A stretch of 24,733 bases of DNA from an uncultured Muribaculaceae bacterium. GTDB lineage: Bacteria > Bacteroidota > Bacteroidia > Bacteroidales > Muribaculaceae. Made by a program: the position numbers and the translations under genes. The DNA is taken from assembly GCA_910583795.1 (NCBI GenBank), contig CAJTZQ010000054.1:1-24733 (forward strand), given 5' to 3'. Shown here piece after piece: positions 16,624-24,733 of the stretch (position 1 is its first letter; every line of letters begins with the position of its first letter). The notes under the pieces were generated by a model. That model worked only from the letters and a program-made list of their open reading frames with translations, was not told where the DNA came from and searched no databases.

Positions 16624-18063
16624 TCAATAATCCTTATTGTACCAGCTGTTGTCGTATTCAAGTTCAGCATTCCAGAACGATATGGTTGTCTTTTTCATAT
16701 CATTCACTATATAAGGAGTCATCCAATATCCGGGGTTGCAAGTGAAATTGAATATCATGAGTGCGCCATAACCTTCTTCACGCATTCCGTCAAGAGAGAA
16801 GCGGGAGGAATAGTTGCCATTTGCAGGAATCCACTGCATATAGTCAGAACAGTTCCATGAGCCGGTTCCCGCCTGGCTGATGCTCAGTCCGGGATAAGTG
16901 GAGACAGGATTGGATGTCACGCCATAATCATTGAGCACGAGATCGAATATCTCACCGGGATTCATACCGTCGACATCGACAGCACTGTAAAGAGCCTCAT
17001 ATCTGTAGCTTACAAGCAGGCGTGAAGGCTGTGCCTTACGGATTTCATAAGCCATGCGGGAAGCAGCCTCGGTAGACTGTGCCTGAAAACCGGGAATGGT
17101 TGTGTTGGCTGCCTCATCATAGTTGGTATATTCGTCATCGAGAAACACTCCGTCAAGTTCGTATGCATCACAAAGGTTCTTAACCTCTGAAGCAAACGCT
17201 TTGGCAAGTTCAGGCTTGAGTGTGGAAATTCCGGAAATATCGTGATTTCCGAGTATTCCGAGCACAACCTTGATGCCTCGTTCCTGCAACGGTTTGATGT
17301 ATTTCTCACGTTGGTCAAGCAAAGCCTGAACATTCTCATTTCTGCTGACATACACGCGTCCGGTCTGAGAGTTGTAATTAATGTTGGCAGAAAAAAGCAC
17401 GACTACATCAAAAAATTGTTTTCCGCTTTCTTTCAGAGTGAAACCCATCACATTCAGGGGATTGACATCGTTCACCTCAATCACTCCCACAATCTTCATA
17501 CCCGGTTTCCCCTCATAGAATTTTTCAGTGCCGGGGAATTTGGTGCAATCACGCACCAGAACAATAAATGAGTTTTCACCTCCTGCCATTGCTGCATTCT
17601 CCGGTGTCACACTCAAAGGCACAGCATAGGTGGTTTCCGGATCAAGATCAATATTGCTCTTGAATTCAAGCTTATAGGCATCACTTGATATGCTGCCTGC
17701 ACTGATAGTTATCTTGCCGTCGTCCGGAAGAATCACACTTGCCTGCGGAAATGCAGCTACCTCACTTCCCGAACCGGCATTATATGCATCAAGTACGGAA
17801 AGGTCATATTTCAAAGTAGCGGAGGCAGACCCTTCGATCGCCTTGGAAGAGCGAAGATACAGATCCATAGTGTACGACTCCTTAAATTCCGCAAACCCCA
17901 CATTGCTGTGACCGTCGCCGTCAGTGAGATACACCACGTTTCCTTGTGGACTCTGGATAATACTGTCGTCAGCTCCACCGATATAGATGTCATCGTTGTC
18001 GCACGATACAAAGGCTGATATTGCAGCCATACAGATCAACGATCTGAATAATATTTTTGACAT
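16624..18063 (-). CDS. DUF1735 + GH18 endo-beta-N-acetylglucosaminidase, surface lipoprotein (EndoBT-3987-like)
   Basis: The 479-residue protein has a lipoprotein signal (AISAFVSC, Cys21) followed by DNDD, an acidic run typical of the Bacteroidota lipoprotein export signal, so it is predicted to be on the cell surface. Residues about 40-175 form a DUF1735 beta-sandwich and about 188-479 a GH18 barrel. The catalytic strand reads LDGVFLDDEY (303-312). Against the GH18 consensus DxxDxDxE it keeps Asp304, Asp309 and Glu311, with Phe307 at the second aspartate. Asp309 and Glu311 match the oxazoline-stabilising Asp and acid/base Glu of chitobiose-cleaving enzymes, and sit near Asp312/Glu314 reported for EndoBT-3987. 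It would cut between the two core GlcNAc residues of high-mannose N-glycans and release them for SusCD uptake. Its position last in the SusC-SusD-SGBP-SGBP-GH18 series matches that B. thetaiotaomicron locus as I recall it. Confidence 0.92.
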   Translation of the reverse strand: MSKILFRSLICMAAISAFVSCDNDDIYIGGADDSIIQSPQGNVVYLTDGDGHSNVGFAEFKESYTMDLYLRSSKAIEGSASATLKYDLSVLDAYNAGSGSEVAAFPQASVILPDDGKITISAGSISSDAYKLEFKSNIDLDPETTYAVPLSVTPENAAMAGGENSFIVLVRDCTKFPGTEKFYEGKPGMKIVGVIEVNDVNPLNVMGFTLKESGKQFFDVVVLFSANINYNSQTGRVYVSRNENVQALLDQREKYIKPLQERGIKVVLGILGNHDISGISTLKPELAKAFASEVKNLCDAYELDGVFLDDEYTNYDEAANTTIPGFQAQSTEAASRMAYEIRKAQPSRLLVSYRYEALYSAVDVDGMNPGEIFDLVLNDYGVTSNPVSTYPGLSISQAGTGSWNCSDYMQWIPANGNYSSRFSLDGMREEGYGALMIFNFTCNPGYWMTPYIVNDMKKTTISFWNAELEYDNSWYNKDY

Positions 18064-18104
18064 TGTCTTCGAAAATTCTTTAATGTTGTCTGAATGGTCT
18101 TGTT

Positions 18105-19265
18105 TTATTTCTCAGGAAGATATACAGGAATCCAATCCGGAGCTTTCTGACACTTGAGATCATATCCGTTGGCATAATCGTGGATTGTGTTTCCGGTGCC
18201 TTCATCCATTTTCCAATAAGCGGCGAGACCGTCGGCATCTTCATTCACCACGTAGAAATGATTGGGCTCATTGATCTCTTCCTTTGAAAGGATACGGTTC
18301 CAGACACGCAACTCGCTCATATACCCTTTGAAATATCTGTTGGCGTCATAAGCGTAGCCCACATAAAATCCACGCGGGCCATCGGTTATGTCTCCGGAGG
18401 CAGTATTCCAGTTCACAGGGTTCTTATAATTGCCGGTCTGCACATTTCCTTTGAGGACTCCGTCGAAATAAACACAGCATTCTCCAGTTTCAGTGTCGTA
18501 GGTAAGGGTAAGGAATGTCCATTTACCGGTATCGAATGTCCATGCAGGATCAGTCACATTTCCGTTGGAGGTAGCAAGCTGAAGCTGGTTCGAAGGTATT
18601 CCGGCATCACCGACACGCACAAGGAATCCACCCTCTATACCCATGATTGTGGAAAGCATGTTCGGGAAATCTATCGGATAAAGAAGAGCCTCCACCGTTA
18701 TCTTGCTGAGGTTTTCAAGTTCCGGAGCCTGGTCCCCCTGGGCAAACACCGCATAGTTCTCTGTCATGTCGGCGGTCACGGTCACGAGCGCTGACTCTTT
18801 CACCACAAAGTAATAGGTATTATTGCTCAATGTGGCGAACTCACTTGTCATCCTCACAGGAAGAACATACGTCTTGCTTATGTCAAGATCTCCGAGGTTA
18901 AAAAACTCTACAGCCACCTTACCTGTGGTGTTGGCTCCTGCCGGAATCACGGCTGACGGTTCCGGAATATTATAATAGTCGGAAGGGAGCATTATATAAT
19001 CCGCACCGTATATTCCGTTATAAACGTTCACTCCGTCAGGATCAGCCACAAATGTCACGGTGACATCCCTATCCATCTTTACCGCCATTGATGCCTCCAC
19101 ATATCCTGTGGCTGTCTCTGTTGCCGACGGTTTTACATTGATGGTGGAAGCTGTCTCAAGCGTGGGGGCGAAAATGCTGTTGTCTACATCCTCATAACTG
19201 TCCTGACAAGAAGCCAGCGCCAGAAATGCCAAAGAGAAAGCTGATATATATGATTGGGTTTTCAT
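18105..19265 (-). CDS. DUF1735 + LamG-like surface glycan-binding lipoprotein
   Basis: The 386-residue protein has a lipoprotein signal (LAFLALASC, Cys20) followed by QDSYEDVDN, acidic residues consistent with surface export. Residues about 35-165 are a DUF1735 domain (GADYIMLPSDYYNIPEPSAV and KTYVLPVRM are typical). From about 175 to the end is a concanavalin/LamG-like jelly roll (GKWTFLTLTYDTETGECCVYFDG, FKGYMSELRVWNRILSKEEI, AAYWKMDEGTG). No catalytic signature is visible, so a glycan-binding role at the surface alongside SusD is most likely. It corresponds in order and architecture to the protein between the SGBP and EndoBT-3987 in B. thetaiotaomicron (BT_3986, from memory). The genes on both sides are 28-41 bases away, consistent with one operon. 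Confidence 0.87.
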   Translation of the reverse strand: MKTQSYISAFSLAFLALASCQDSYEDVDNSIFAPTLETASTINVKPSATETATGYVEASMAVKMDRDVTVTFVADPDGVNVYNGIYGADYIMLPSDYYNIPEPSAVIPAGANTTGKVAVEFFNLGDLDISKTYVLPVRMTSEFATLSNNTYYFVVKESALVTVTADMTENYAVFAQGDQAPELENLSKITVEALLYPIDFPNMLSTIMGIEGGFLVRVGDAGIPSNQLQLATSNGNVTDPAWTFDTGKWTFLTLTYDTETGECCVYFDGVLKGNVQTGNYKNPVNWNTASGDITDGPRGFYVGYAYDANRYFKGYMSELRVWNRILSKEEINEPNHFYVVNEDADGLAAYWKMDEGTGNTIHDYANGYDLKCQKAPDWIPVYLPEK

Positions 19266-19293
19266 TATTCTTGTTAAGGTTAAATCATTTTTA

Positions 19294-20286
19294 TTATTTA
19301 GCCGCAGGATTCAGTATCTGGATCGCTCCACGTGAAACAGGATATATAAAATCCGGATTATAGTAATCATCATTAAGATTGATGAGTCCTATTGCCGAAA
19401 TATCGGCGGTGCGAGCCCAGCGGGCTGTCTGCCAGCTGCTGTATTCATCACCCCAATATCCGAGTCCGGATTTGGTGGGGTCAAGTACGGGAAGAGAAGT
19501 CATGACTGCAAATTTTTCAGACAGGGCTGCATCCTCATCATTGCGGGAAAGAATAAACTTCATTTCGGAAATATTGGTGGCAGACAAAGTTTCCGAAAGG
19601 AAGATGGTGCCGGCTGCAGTCAGCAGTTCCTTGTCTGACACATTCGCAGGGATACCCTGAAAATCAAACCCACTGTCTATATGGTTTGACGCCCATGACT
19701 TGAACGGACTCAGGAATGCTGCCTGATCGGCGGCATATTCCTGACGCTGGGATTCCGTAAGGGTCGAAACGTCGCGGCCGTCGTATACACATATGATTCG
19801 GTCAAAGCCTCCTCCGTTGAAATATTCAAACTGTTTTGAAAGTTCTGCATCGCGATAATTATCCCAAGTTTCGGTCGCGCCTTGCTCTTTTTCAAGTTCC
19901 CATGCCTTGCGAATTTCCTGATAACTTATGGCATAAGCTGTCTGCATGCCGGTATTGCTTCGCTTGGTATCGATTTCATCAAGCACCGCTTGAGTCATCT
20001 TTTCAGGATGATTGAGCACAAGCACATCGATGCTGTCGGGAACTGTGGCAACATGGTCCGCCTGTGAAGAAAACGACTCTTTGTTGTCGAACCACACATA
20101 CACTTTTTTATGCCCGTTATTGCGGTAATTTCGCAGATTCTGCAAATATTCAGAATAAGCCGGAGGATTTACCTCTGTAATGCCGCCGAAATGATTGCCG
20201 ACAGCTTCTGGATCGTTCCAGTCGCATGAAGTGAAAGAACAGGCTGCCGCCAACGCCATCATGCAGTAAAATATATGTCTTTTCAT
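19294..20286 (-). CDS. GH18-like surface lipoprotein with degenerate active site (probable glycan-binding protein)
   Basis: The 330-residue protein has a lipoprotein signal (ALAAACSFTSC, Cys21) followed by DWNDPE, again consistent with surface export. From about residue 58 it resembles a GH18-type barrel: KKVYVWFDNK (60-69), SIDVLVLNH (85-93), MQTAYAISYQEI (114-125), then GGGFDRIICVYDGRD (158-172) where an active GH18 would carry DxxDxDxE. Aligned by eye to the GH18 gene here, Asp309 becomes Val167 and Glu311 becomes Asp169, so catalysis is probably lost. I infer a surface glycan-binding protein derived from a GH18 enzyme, equivalent in position to BT_3985. The fold assignment rests on short segments and operon position, so it is less certain than the neighbours. 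Confidence 0.75.
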   Translation of the reverse strand: MKRHIFYCMMALAAACSFTSCDWNDPEAVGNHFGGITEVNPPAYSEYLQNLRNYRNNGHKKVYVWFDNKESFSSQADHVATVPDSIDVLVLNHPEKMTQAVLDEIDTKRSNTGMQTAYAISYQEIRKAWELEKEQGATETWDNYRDAELSKQFEYFNGGGFDRIICVYDGRDVSTLTESQRQEYAADQAAFLSPFKSWASNHIDSGFDFQGIPANVSDKELLTAAGTIFLSETLSATNISEMKFILSRNDEDAALSEKFAVMTSLPVLDPTKSGLGYWGDEYSSWQTARWARTADISAIGLINLNDDYYNPDFIYPVSRGAIQILNPAAK

Positions 20287-20324
20287 TATTGATGTTTGTT
20301 GGAATAGTTATACAACTTCAATTG

Positions 20325-21911
20325 TCAATAGCGTGCCCACCACACCTTCGTCGCCATATTGTCAGAACCTCCGAGCAATGTGCTTACAGCAGTCGCCACA
20401 TTCACGGCATTATTGGTGTATTCTTCCTGAGGATAAGGCATACGCTGCGGACCTGTGGCATTGTTCACCACACCCCCTGAACCATTATATGCCACCGGTA
20501 TAAGTTGAGGATAACCGGTGCGACGGTATTCCGCCCATGCCTCATTACCATTATAATAAAGGGCAATCCATTTCTGAGTGATGATACGCTCAAGTTTCTC
20601 TTGCGCGGATGCGGCATTGTCCCATTTGATTGTAATCGACGACAAAGAACCGTTATATGGATTCTTGCCGGTGGGATCAGAGTATGCCTGTGGTGTTGAA
20701 ACGGCATCAGCCATGTAAGTTTCCGCACCGGTGGCACCCCACTGCTCGAAACTTAGTTCAATGCCACGGTTGTAGAACTGTTCTGCAGAGCCACCCATAT
20801 CGAAATGGTGCACGGCTACACCCTCAGCCCTGAGAAAAGCCACTTCAGAAGCTGTCATCCAGATAAGAGGATCGGAAGGACGCACATTCACACCGCTAAA
20901 ATTGAAACCCCATGTACGGTCAAATGTAGACCATCCGCGGCGAAGCCCGACATATTCAATACCATCGAATGTCGACGGAAGGAAATAAGCGGCACGGCGA
21001 GGATCGGAATATCCGTTCATATAGCATATGATATCGGCGGCGGCGTGGGTATCGCCTCCCGTCACACTTCCATCATTGTTATAATTTACAGCCGTGTAAA
21101 GCGGATTTGTGATCGAATTGAAATATTTCCAGGTAGCATTGTCTGCATTGCTTTCTATCACTCCCCCCCTGACAGCTTCTTCAGCCATAGTCTTGGCTTT
21201 GTCTGGCGCCACAAACGAAATTCGCATGGCAAGACGCAGCTTCAGAGAATTGCCGAACAGAATCCATTTTGCCGGATCCCCATAGTAGACATAATCACAA
21301 TTTTTACCCAGGCGTGATCCAAGATTCTCCTGTAATGTTTTTGTAGCTTTTGTAAGCTCATCAAAAAAGGTATCATAAATCTGCTCCTGACTGTCATAAG
21401 GCACTGCAAGATCTGTCGATTCTCCAATAGCGGAATAAGAAATTGGTCCATAGCAGTCTGTGACCCTGCTCATGGCAGCCACCTTTATAATTGTAGCTAT
21501 CGCAAGAGGCACAGGGTTGCCGGAATTGGAAGAAAGAGCCTCTATCTGTGAATAGTTGGCATAGAGAGTCGGTATGATGCGGTCGGATTTCATGAAAACG
21601 CGGCTCCAGTCATTTTTGGGGTTATAACGGGCAAAGCTTTCAGCAAACCCCGCATTTGCATCGGAATAGTATCCACCTAACGGACCGCCAAGCAGGGCAT
21701 CCGTAAACTGCACGGTATTGACATCTGAAGACATCACACAACTTGCAACATTATTCAGTTGCGAGCCGAGTGCATAATCATCTGCGGTGAGATCTCCCGG
21801 CTCATAGGGATTGGAGTTTATTTTTTCAAATTCTCCTGTACATGATGTGGCTGCGACAGCCAATACAGAAAGGAATATTTTGTTAATGTGTCGTATCATT
21901 TTGATCGGCAT
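20325..21911 (-). CDS. SusD-like outer-membrane glycan-binding lipoprotein
   Basis: The 528-residue protein belongs to the SusD/RagB group (SusD-like 2 type: SCTGEFEKINSNPYEP after the signal). The lipid cysteine is Cys24 from the first ATG. A second ATG at 21899 (MIRHINKIFLSVLAV) gives a more usual signal peptide and may be the true start. The first ATG overlaps the SusC stop codon by one base (TAATG), which supports coupling. Typical segments are RVTDCYGPISYS (about 149-160), KWILFGNSLKLRLAMR (about 214-229), DPLIWMTASEVAFLRAEG (about 347-364) and QKWIALYYNGNEAWAEYRRTGYP (about 444-466). It caps the SusC channel as a lid, binding incoming oligosaccharide at the surface. The predicted ligand, from neighbours, is high-mannose N-glycan. 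Confidence 0.95.
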   Translation of the reverse strand: MPIKMIRHINKIFLSVLAVAATSCTGEFEKINSNPYEPGDLTADDYALGSQLNNVASCVMSSDVNTVQFTDALLGGPLGGYYSDANAGFAESFARYNPKNDWSRVFMKSDRIIPTLYANYSQIEALSSNSGNPVPLAIATIIKVAAMSRVTDCYGPISYSAIGESTDLAVPYDSQEQIYDTFFDELTKATKTLQENLGSRLGKNCDYVYYGDPAKWILFGNSLKLRLAMRISFVAPDKAKTMAEEAVRGGVIESNADNATWKYFNSITNPLYTAVNYNNDGSVTGGDTHAAADIICYMNGYSDPRRAAYFLPSTFDGIEYVGLRRGWSTFDRTWGFNFSGVNVRPSDPLIWMTASEVAFLRAEGVAVHHFDMGGSAEQFYNRGIELSFEQWGATGAETYMADAVSTPQAYSDPTGKNPYNGSLSSITIKWDNAASAQEKLERIITQKWIALYYNGNEAWAEYRRTGYPQLIPVAYNGSGGVVNNATGPQRMPYPQEEYTNNAVNVATAVSTLLGGSDNMATKVWWARY

Positions 21912-24712
21912 TAGAAATTGAGATTGATATTGAAACCAAGATTACGCAACGAAGGCATCATGAAATAGTCTATACCCTGATACCAATTGTCGGTAGAAGC
22001 CACAGATTCCGGATCGAACGGAGCCTTGTTGTATATCATCCATAGGTTGCGGCCTACAAATGAGAACTTGACATCGCATATATTGCGTAGCCACTTGCGG
22101 GGTACGGTATAGCTTACCGTGAGTTCACCGAGACGCACATTGGTGGCATCATACAGGTAATATTGGGGAACAGCCGTGCCGCCCGCGATAATCGAATACC
22201 ACATCTGAGGATCGACAAGGTCACCGTTATTAATACTGATCATTCCCTCATCGCGCGACAGTGCAGAGTTTTCACTCACACCATAGTAGTCGAGCACAGC
22301 CTGTGTACGTGAGAACACCTTGCCTCCAAGACGAGCATTCACCATGAAGCTCAATCCGATATTTTTATAACTGAATGAGTTATTCCATGCTATATTCCCT
22401 TTTGAAAGCACGCTGCCAAGCTTGATATAGTCCTCTTTATTCTGTATCTGTGTAGTTGCCACACGGTTATCGGTATCGACATAGATGGCACCGTTGGAAT
22501 CTCTTACAAGATCAATTGTGGAATATATATCGCCCATCGTACCGCCTTTTTTCAGAAGGAAGCGGGTTGAACCGAGACCTCCCATGTCGAGCACATCCAT
22601 TGAGAAGCTTTCGCCTGTGACAGGATTGATGGCATTGTCGGCAAGCTCCGTGATCTTGTTGCGGTTGAAGCTGTAAGTCAAGCCGGAATTCCAGGTGAAG
22701 TCACCCCAGGTATGCTTATAGTTTAGGGAGAACTCCATACCCCAGTTATTTACAGATCCGGTCTGGATAAAGATCTTTGAATATTGATTGACCGGAAGTT
22801 CAGGATTAAACGTCTGATTCTGAGTAGTGGCATTATAATACGTCACATCGAAATTGATATCGTTTATGAGACGGAAGTTCATGCCGACTTCTACAGAATT
22901 TGTACGCTCGGGCTTAAGGTCATACATTGGATATTGTGTAAGCACACTCCAAGATTGTGTTTCGGCATTCCACTGATAACGCGGATTGGCAATGTAACGG
23001 TTGAAAGCAGAACCAACCGAAGCGAAACTCGCACGCACTTTCCAAAGATTCAAAACGTCAGAAGCATTGGGGAAGAAATTGCTCAGCAATGCAGACAAAC
23101 CAACCGAAGGATAGAAGAAACTTGAATTACGGCTGTTGGGTCCTGCAAGCTGCGACGGCCAGTCGTTACGTCCTGTAAGTGTCAGATAATAAGTGCTCTT
23201 GAATCCTATGTCGGCAGATGCATAAAGAGACTGTGTCTGTTCACGCCATCCTGACTGTATAACTGTAAGATGGGGTTTTGACAAGTTTTGGACTGCAAAA
23301 AAGTTGGCAAGACCCGCCGGAACGTCGGCAAACATTTCCGAGCCATCGGCAATCGGTCCGGATGTTGCATCCGCATCATATCTCATGTCTGATATGGAAC
23401 CTCCTAAATTTGCCATCACGCTCCAGTCATCTCCAAAATATTTATTGAAACTCAAAAGGAAGTCAGCAAAAATCTGCTTTTCGTTTGATTTTGTTATGCC
23501 GTAGCTTCCTCGGTTTGAACCACCTGTCAGCTGACTGTTGGTAGTGGCATAATTCTTCTGAGTGTAAGTGTTATAGGAATTATCAATCCTAACTCTTCCG
23601 GAAAGAGTAAGACAATCAAGAAGTTTATAGCTCAGATTTGCCCCTAACATGTATCTGTCTTTGCTGTTTTCGTTTAGATTGCGGTAGTTTATCCAATAAG
23701 GATTCTGTACAGTCATGCCGTAATCACCCGGACCCCAGTTCTGTACATTGATCTTACGTTCAGCGTCATAATGTTCGTAAGAGACTACATCATCCCAGGA
23801 GTTTCCTCGCGGATAAAGCAACGCACCGACCATAGGGTTGCCATATGTACCCTGATTGACCATATTGCGGTCAGTCTGATGAATATAGCTTGCATTAAGG
23901 TCAAGAGTCATTTTATCGTTCAGAAACGAACTTGTGTTACGGATATTGAAGTTATATCTGTTGTAACGGTTATTAGGAGTGATACCCAGCGAATTGACAG
24001 CGGCTACAGATGCATATGTCTGATTCTTCTCGTTGCCTGTAGAGAATGTGGCAGACTGCGTTGACACCATCCCTGTCTTGAAATAATCTTTGGAAGGCTG
24101 ATAATTGTAGTTATTATAGTCTGACAAAGGCGCACCCCACGACATATTGCTTGTCGGGACATAAGTGCCGTTGATACCTGTACCATAACGGCTTTGAAGG
24201 CGATGGTTAACAAGTGACCGATCCCACTGAATACTTGAATTGACTGTGACTTTTGTACGGCCGGCTTGTCCTTTTTTCGTAGTAATGACAATGGCACCGT
24301 TTGCGGCATCCGAACCATAAAGTGCAGCGGCGGCAGCACCTGTCAACACTGACATTGACTCAATATCTTCAGGATTGATGTCTGCTATAGGCTCTGTAGC
24401 TCCCTGAGAACCAAATTCAGTAGAACCACTGTTGTTAGCTGAACGCATAGGCATTCCGTCTACCACATACAACGCATTTGAAGACTGCATAATTGACTTG
24501 GTGCCTCGCATAACAACTTTAGAAATACCGCCAACGCCGGATGAAGATGCGTTTATGTTGACACCGGCCACCTTACCGGCAAGCCCGTTTATAAAGTTGG
24601 CATCTTTATTTTCTGAAAGGGCGTCCCCTCCTATTTGCTGAACATTATATGACAAAGATTTCTGTTCACGCTTAATACCTAATTGCCGTGGCTCAGGACC
24701 TCGTTGACACAT
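21911..24712 (-). CDS. SusC-like TonB-dependent outer-membrane transporter (5' end missing)
   Basis: The open frame gives 933 residues, nearly all of the plug and 22-strand barrel. From LGIKREQKSLSYNVQQIGG onward it is typical SusC: plug domain with VVMRGTKSI and ALYVVDGMPM, the AAALYGSDAANGAIVITTKKG segment, and a barrel ending SLRNLGFNINLNF with the terminal aromatic residue. The first ten residues (MCQRGPEPRQ) are not SusC-like, and an in-frame TGA lies 9 bases before the ATG at 24712, so this start is not genuine. The signal peptide, carboxypeptidase-like domain and TonB box are outside the window or in another frame. It moves oligosaccharide captured by SusD across the outer membrane using TonB energy. 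The reading frame appears broken at 24683-24696. Confidence 0.93.
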   Translation of the reverse strand: MCQRGPEPRQLGIKREQKSLSYNVQQIGGDALSENKDANFINGLAGKVAGVNINASSSGVGGISKVVMRGTKSIMQSSNALYVVDGMPMRSANNSGSTEFGSQGATEPIADINPEDIESMSVLTGAAAAALYGSDAANGAIVITTKKGQAGRTKVTVNSSIQWDRSLVNHRLQSRYGTGINGTYVPTSNMSWGAPLSDYNNYNYQPSKDYFKTGMVSTQSATFSTGNEKNQTYASVAAVNSLGITPNNRYNRYNFNIRNTSSFLNDKMTLDLNASYIHQTDRNMVNQGTYGNPMVGALLYPRGNSWDDVVSYEHYDAERKINVQNWGPGDYGMTVQNPYWINYRNLNENSKDRYMLGANLSYKLLDCLTLSGRVRIDNSYNTYTQKNYATTNSQLTGGSNRGSYGITKSNEKQIFADFLLSFNKYFGDDWSVMANLGGSISDMRYDADATSGPIADGSEMFADVPAGLANFFAVQNLSKPHLTVIQSGWREQTQSLYASADIGFKSTYYLTLTGRNDWPSQLAGPNSRNSSFFYPSVGLSALLSNFFPNASDVLNLWKVRASFASVGSAFNRYIANPRYQWNAETQSWSVLTQYPMYDLKPERTNSVEVGMNFRLINDINFDVTYYNATTQNQTFNPELPVNQYSKIFIQTGSVNNWGMEFSLNYKHTWGDFTWNSGLTYSFNRNKITELADNAINPVTGESFSMDVLDMGGLGSTRFLLKKGGTMGDIYSTIDLVRDSNGAIYVDTDNRVATTQIQNKEDYIKLGSVLSKGNIAWNNSFSYKNIGLSFMVNARLGGKVFSRTQAVLDYYGVSENSALSRDEGMISINNGDLVDPQMWYSIIAGGTAVPQYYLYDATNVRLGELTVSYTVPRKWLRNICDVKFSFVGRNLWMIYNKAPFDPESVASTDNWYQGIDYFMMPSLRNLGFNINLNF

Positions 24713-24733
24713 TTTGTATCAGCAGTCCGTTGA
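24683..24733 (-). other. Frame break in the SusC 5' region at the window edge
   Basis: Read on the minus strand from 24733, another frame encodes RTADTKCVNEV, which resembles the conserved lead-in NEVVVTALGI of SusC proteins. The main frame resumes at LGIKREQ. Between the GAGGTC of NEV (24697-24702) and the TTAGGT of LG (24677-24682) there are 14 bases where 12 would encode VVTA; ACGGCA (TA) is recognisable inside. The extra bases shift the frame and create a TAG. Confidence 0.6.

Noticed and set aside
24400..24733. SusC inversion (shufflon) joint
   Set aside because: Considered because the frame breaks at a place where SusC recombination can occur, but only one SusC is present, no inverted partner sequence is visible, and the contig edge alone could explain it. 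Kept only as a possibility in the findings.
1..24733. tRNA, rRNA, CRISPR arrays, insertion sequences, riboswitches
   Set aside because: No cloverleaf-like sequence, spaced direct repeats, transposase motif or known riboswitch core was recognised in the gaps, which are nearly all under 45 bases.

Overview
The window looks like a Bacteroidota (Bacteroidales) gut-type chromosome fragment. It carries a SusC/SusD pair, surface lipoproteins with acidic residues after the lipid cysteine, DUF1735 domains and families expanded in this group (GH92, GH97, GH130). I cannot tell Bacteroidaceae from Muribaculaceae from the sequence alone. Both ends cut through genes, so this may be a contig from a draft or metagenome assembly.

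Layout: positions 1-344 hold the 3' end of a DUF1016/YhcG-type PD-(D/E)XK nuclease gene (+). Positions 424-2660 hold a GH31 alpha-glycosidase (+) broken by a one-base frame change near 1933-1940. A 19-bp-stem hairpin (2666-2719) lies between this gene and the converging minus-strand locus. From 2829 to the right end everything reads on the minus strand and forms one polysaccharide utilization locus (PUL). In transcription order it is SusC (5' end missing and frame-broken at the right edge), SusD, a degenerate GH18-like surface lipoprotein, a DUF1735+LamG-like lipoprotein, and a DUF1735+GH18 endo-beta-N-acetylglucosaminidase. A 299-bp non-coding gap (16325-16623) follows. Then come GH92, GH92, GH92, an MFS transporter, a GH130 phosphorylase, a fourth GH92 and a GH97.

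How it fits together: the order SusC, SusD, GH18-like, DUF1735/LamG, GH18 matches, from memory, the high-mannose N-glycan locus of Bacteroides thetaiotaomicron (BT_3983-BT_3987). The GH18 enzyme would release high-mannose glycans from glycoproteins at the surface, and SusCD would import them. GH92 alpha-mannosidases would trim them in the periplasm to Man-beta-1,4-GlcNAc. The MFS carrier would bring this disaccharide into the cytoplasm, where GH130 would phosphorolyse it to mannose-1-phosphate and GlcNAc. The GH97 has the Gly-type (inverting, SusB-like) active-site motif and may remove alpha-glucose, for example from glucose-capped N-glycans; this is inference.

The locus is notable because it appears to join in one place the endo-acting high-mannose module and the Man-GlcNAc phosphorylase module, which I recall as separate loci in B. 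thetaiotaomicron. No regulator (ECF sigma/anti-sigma, hybrid two-component), RNA gene, insertion sequence or CRISPR array is visible.
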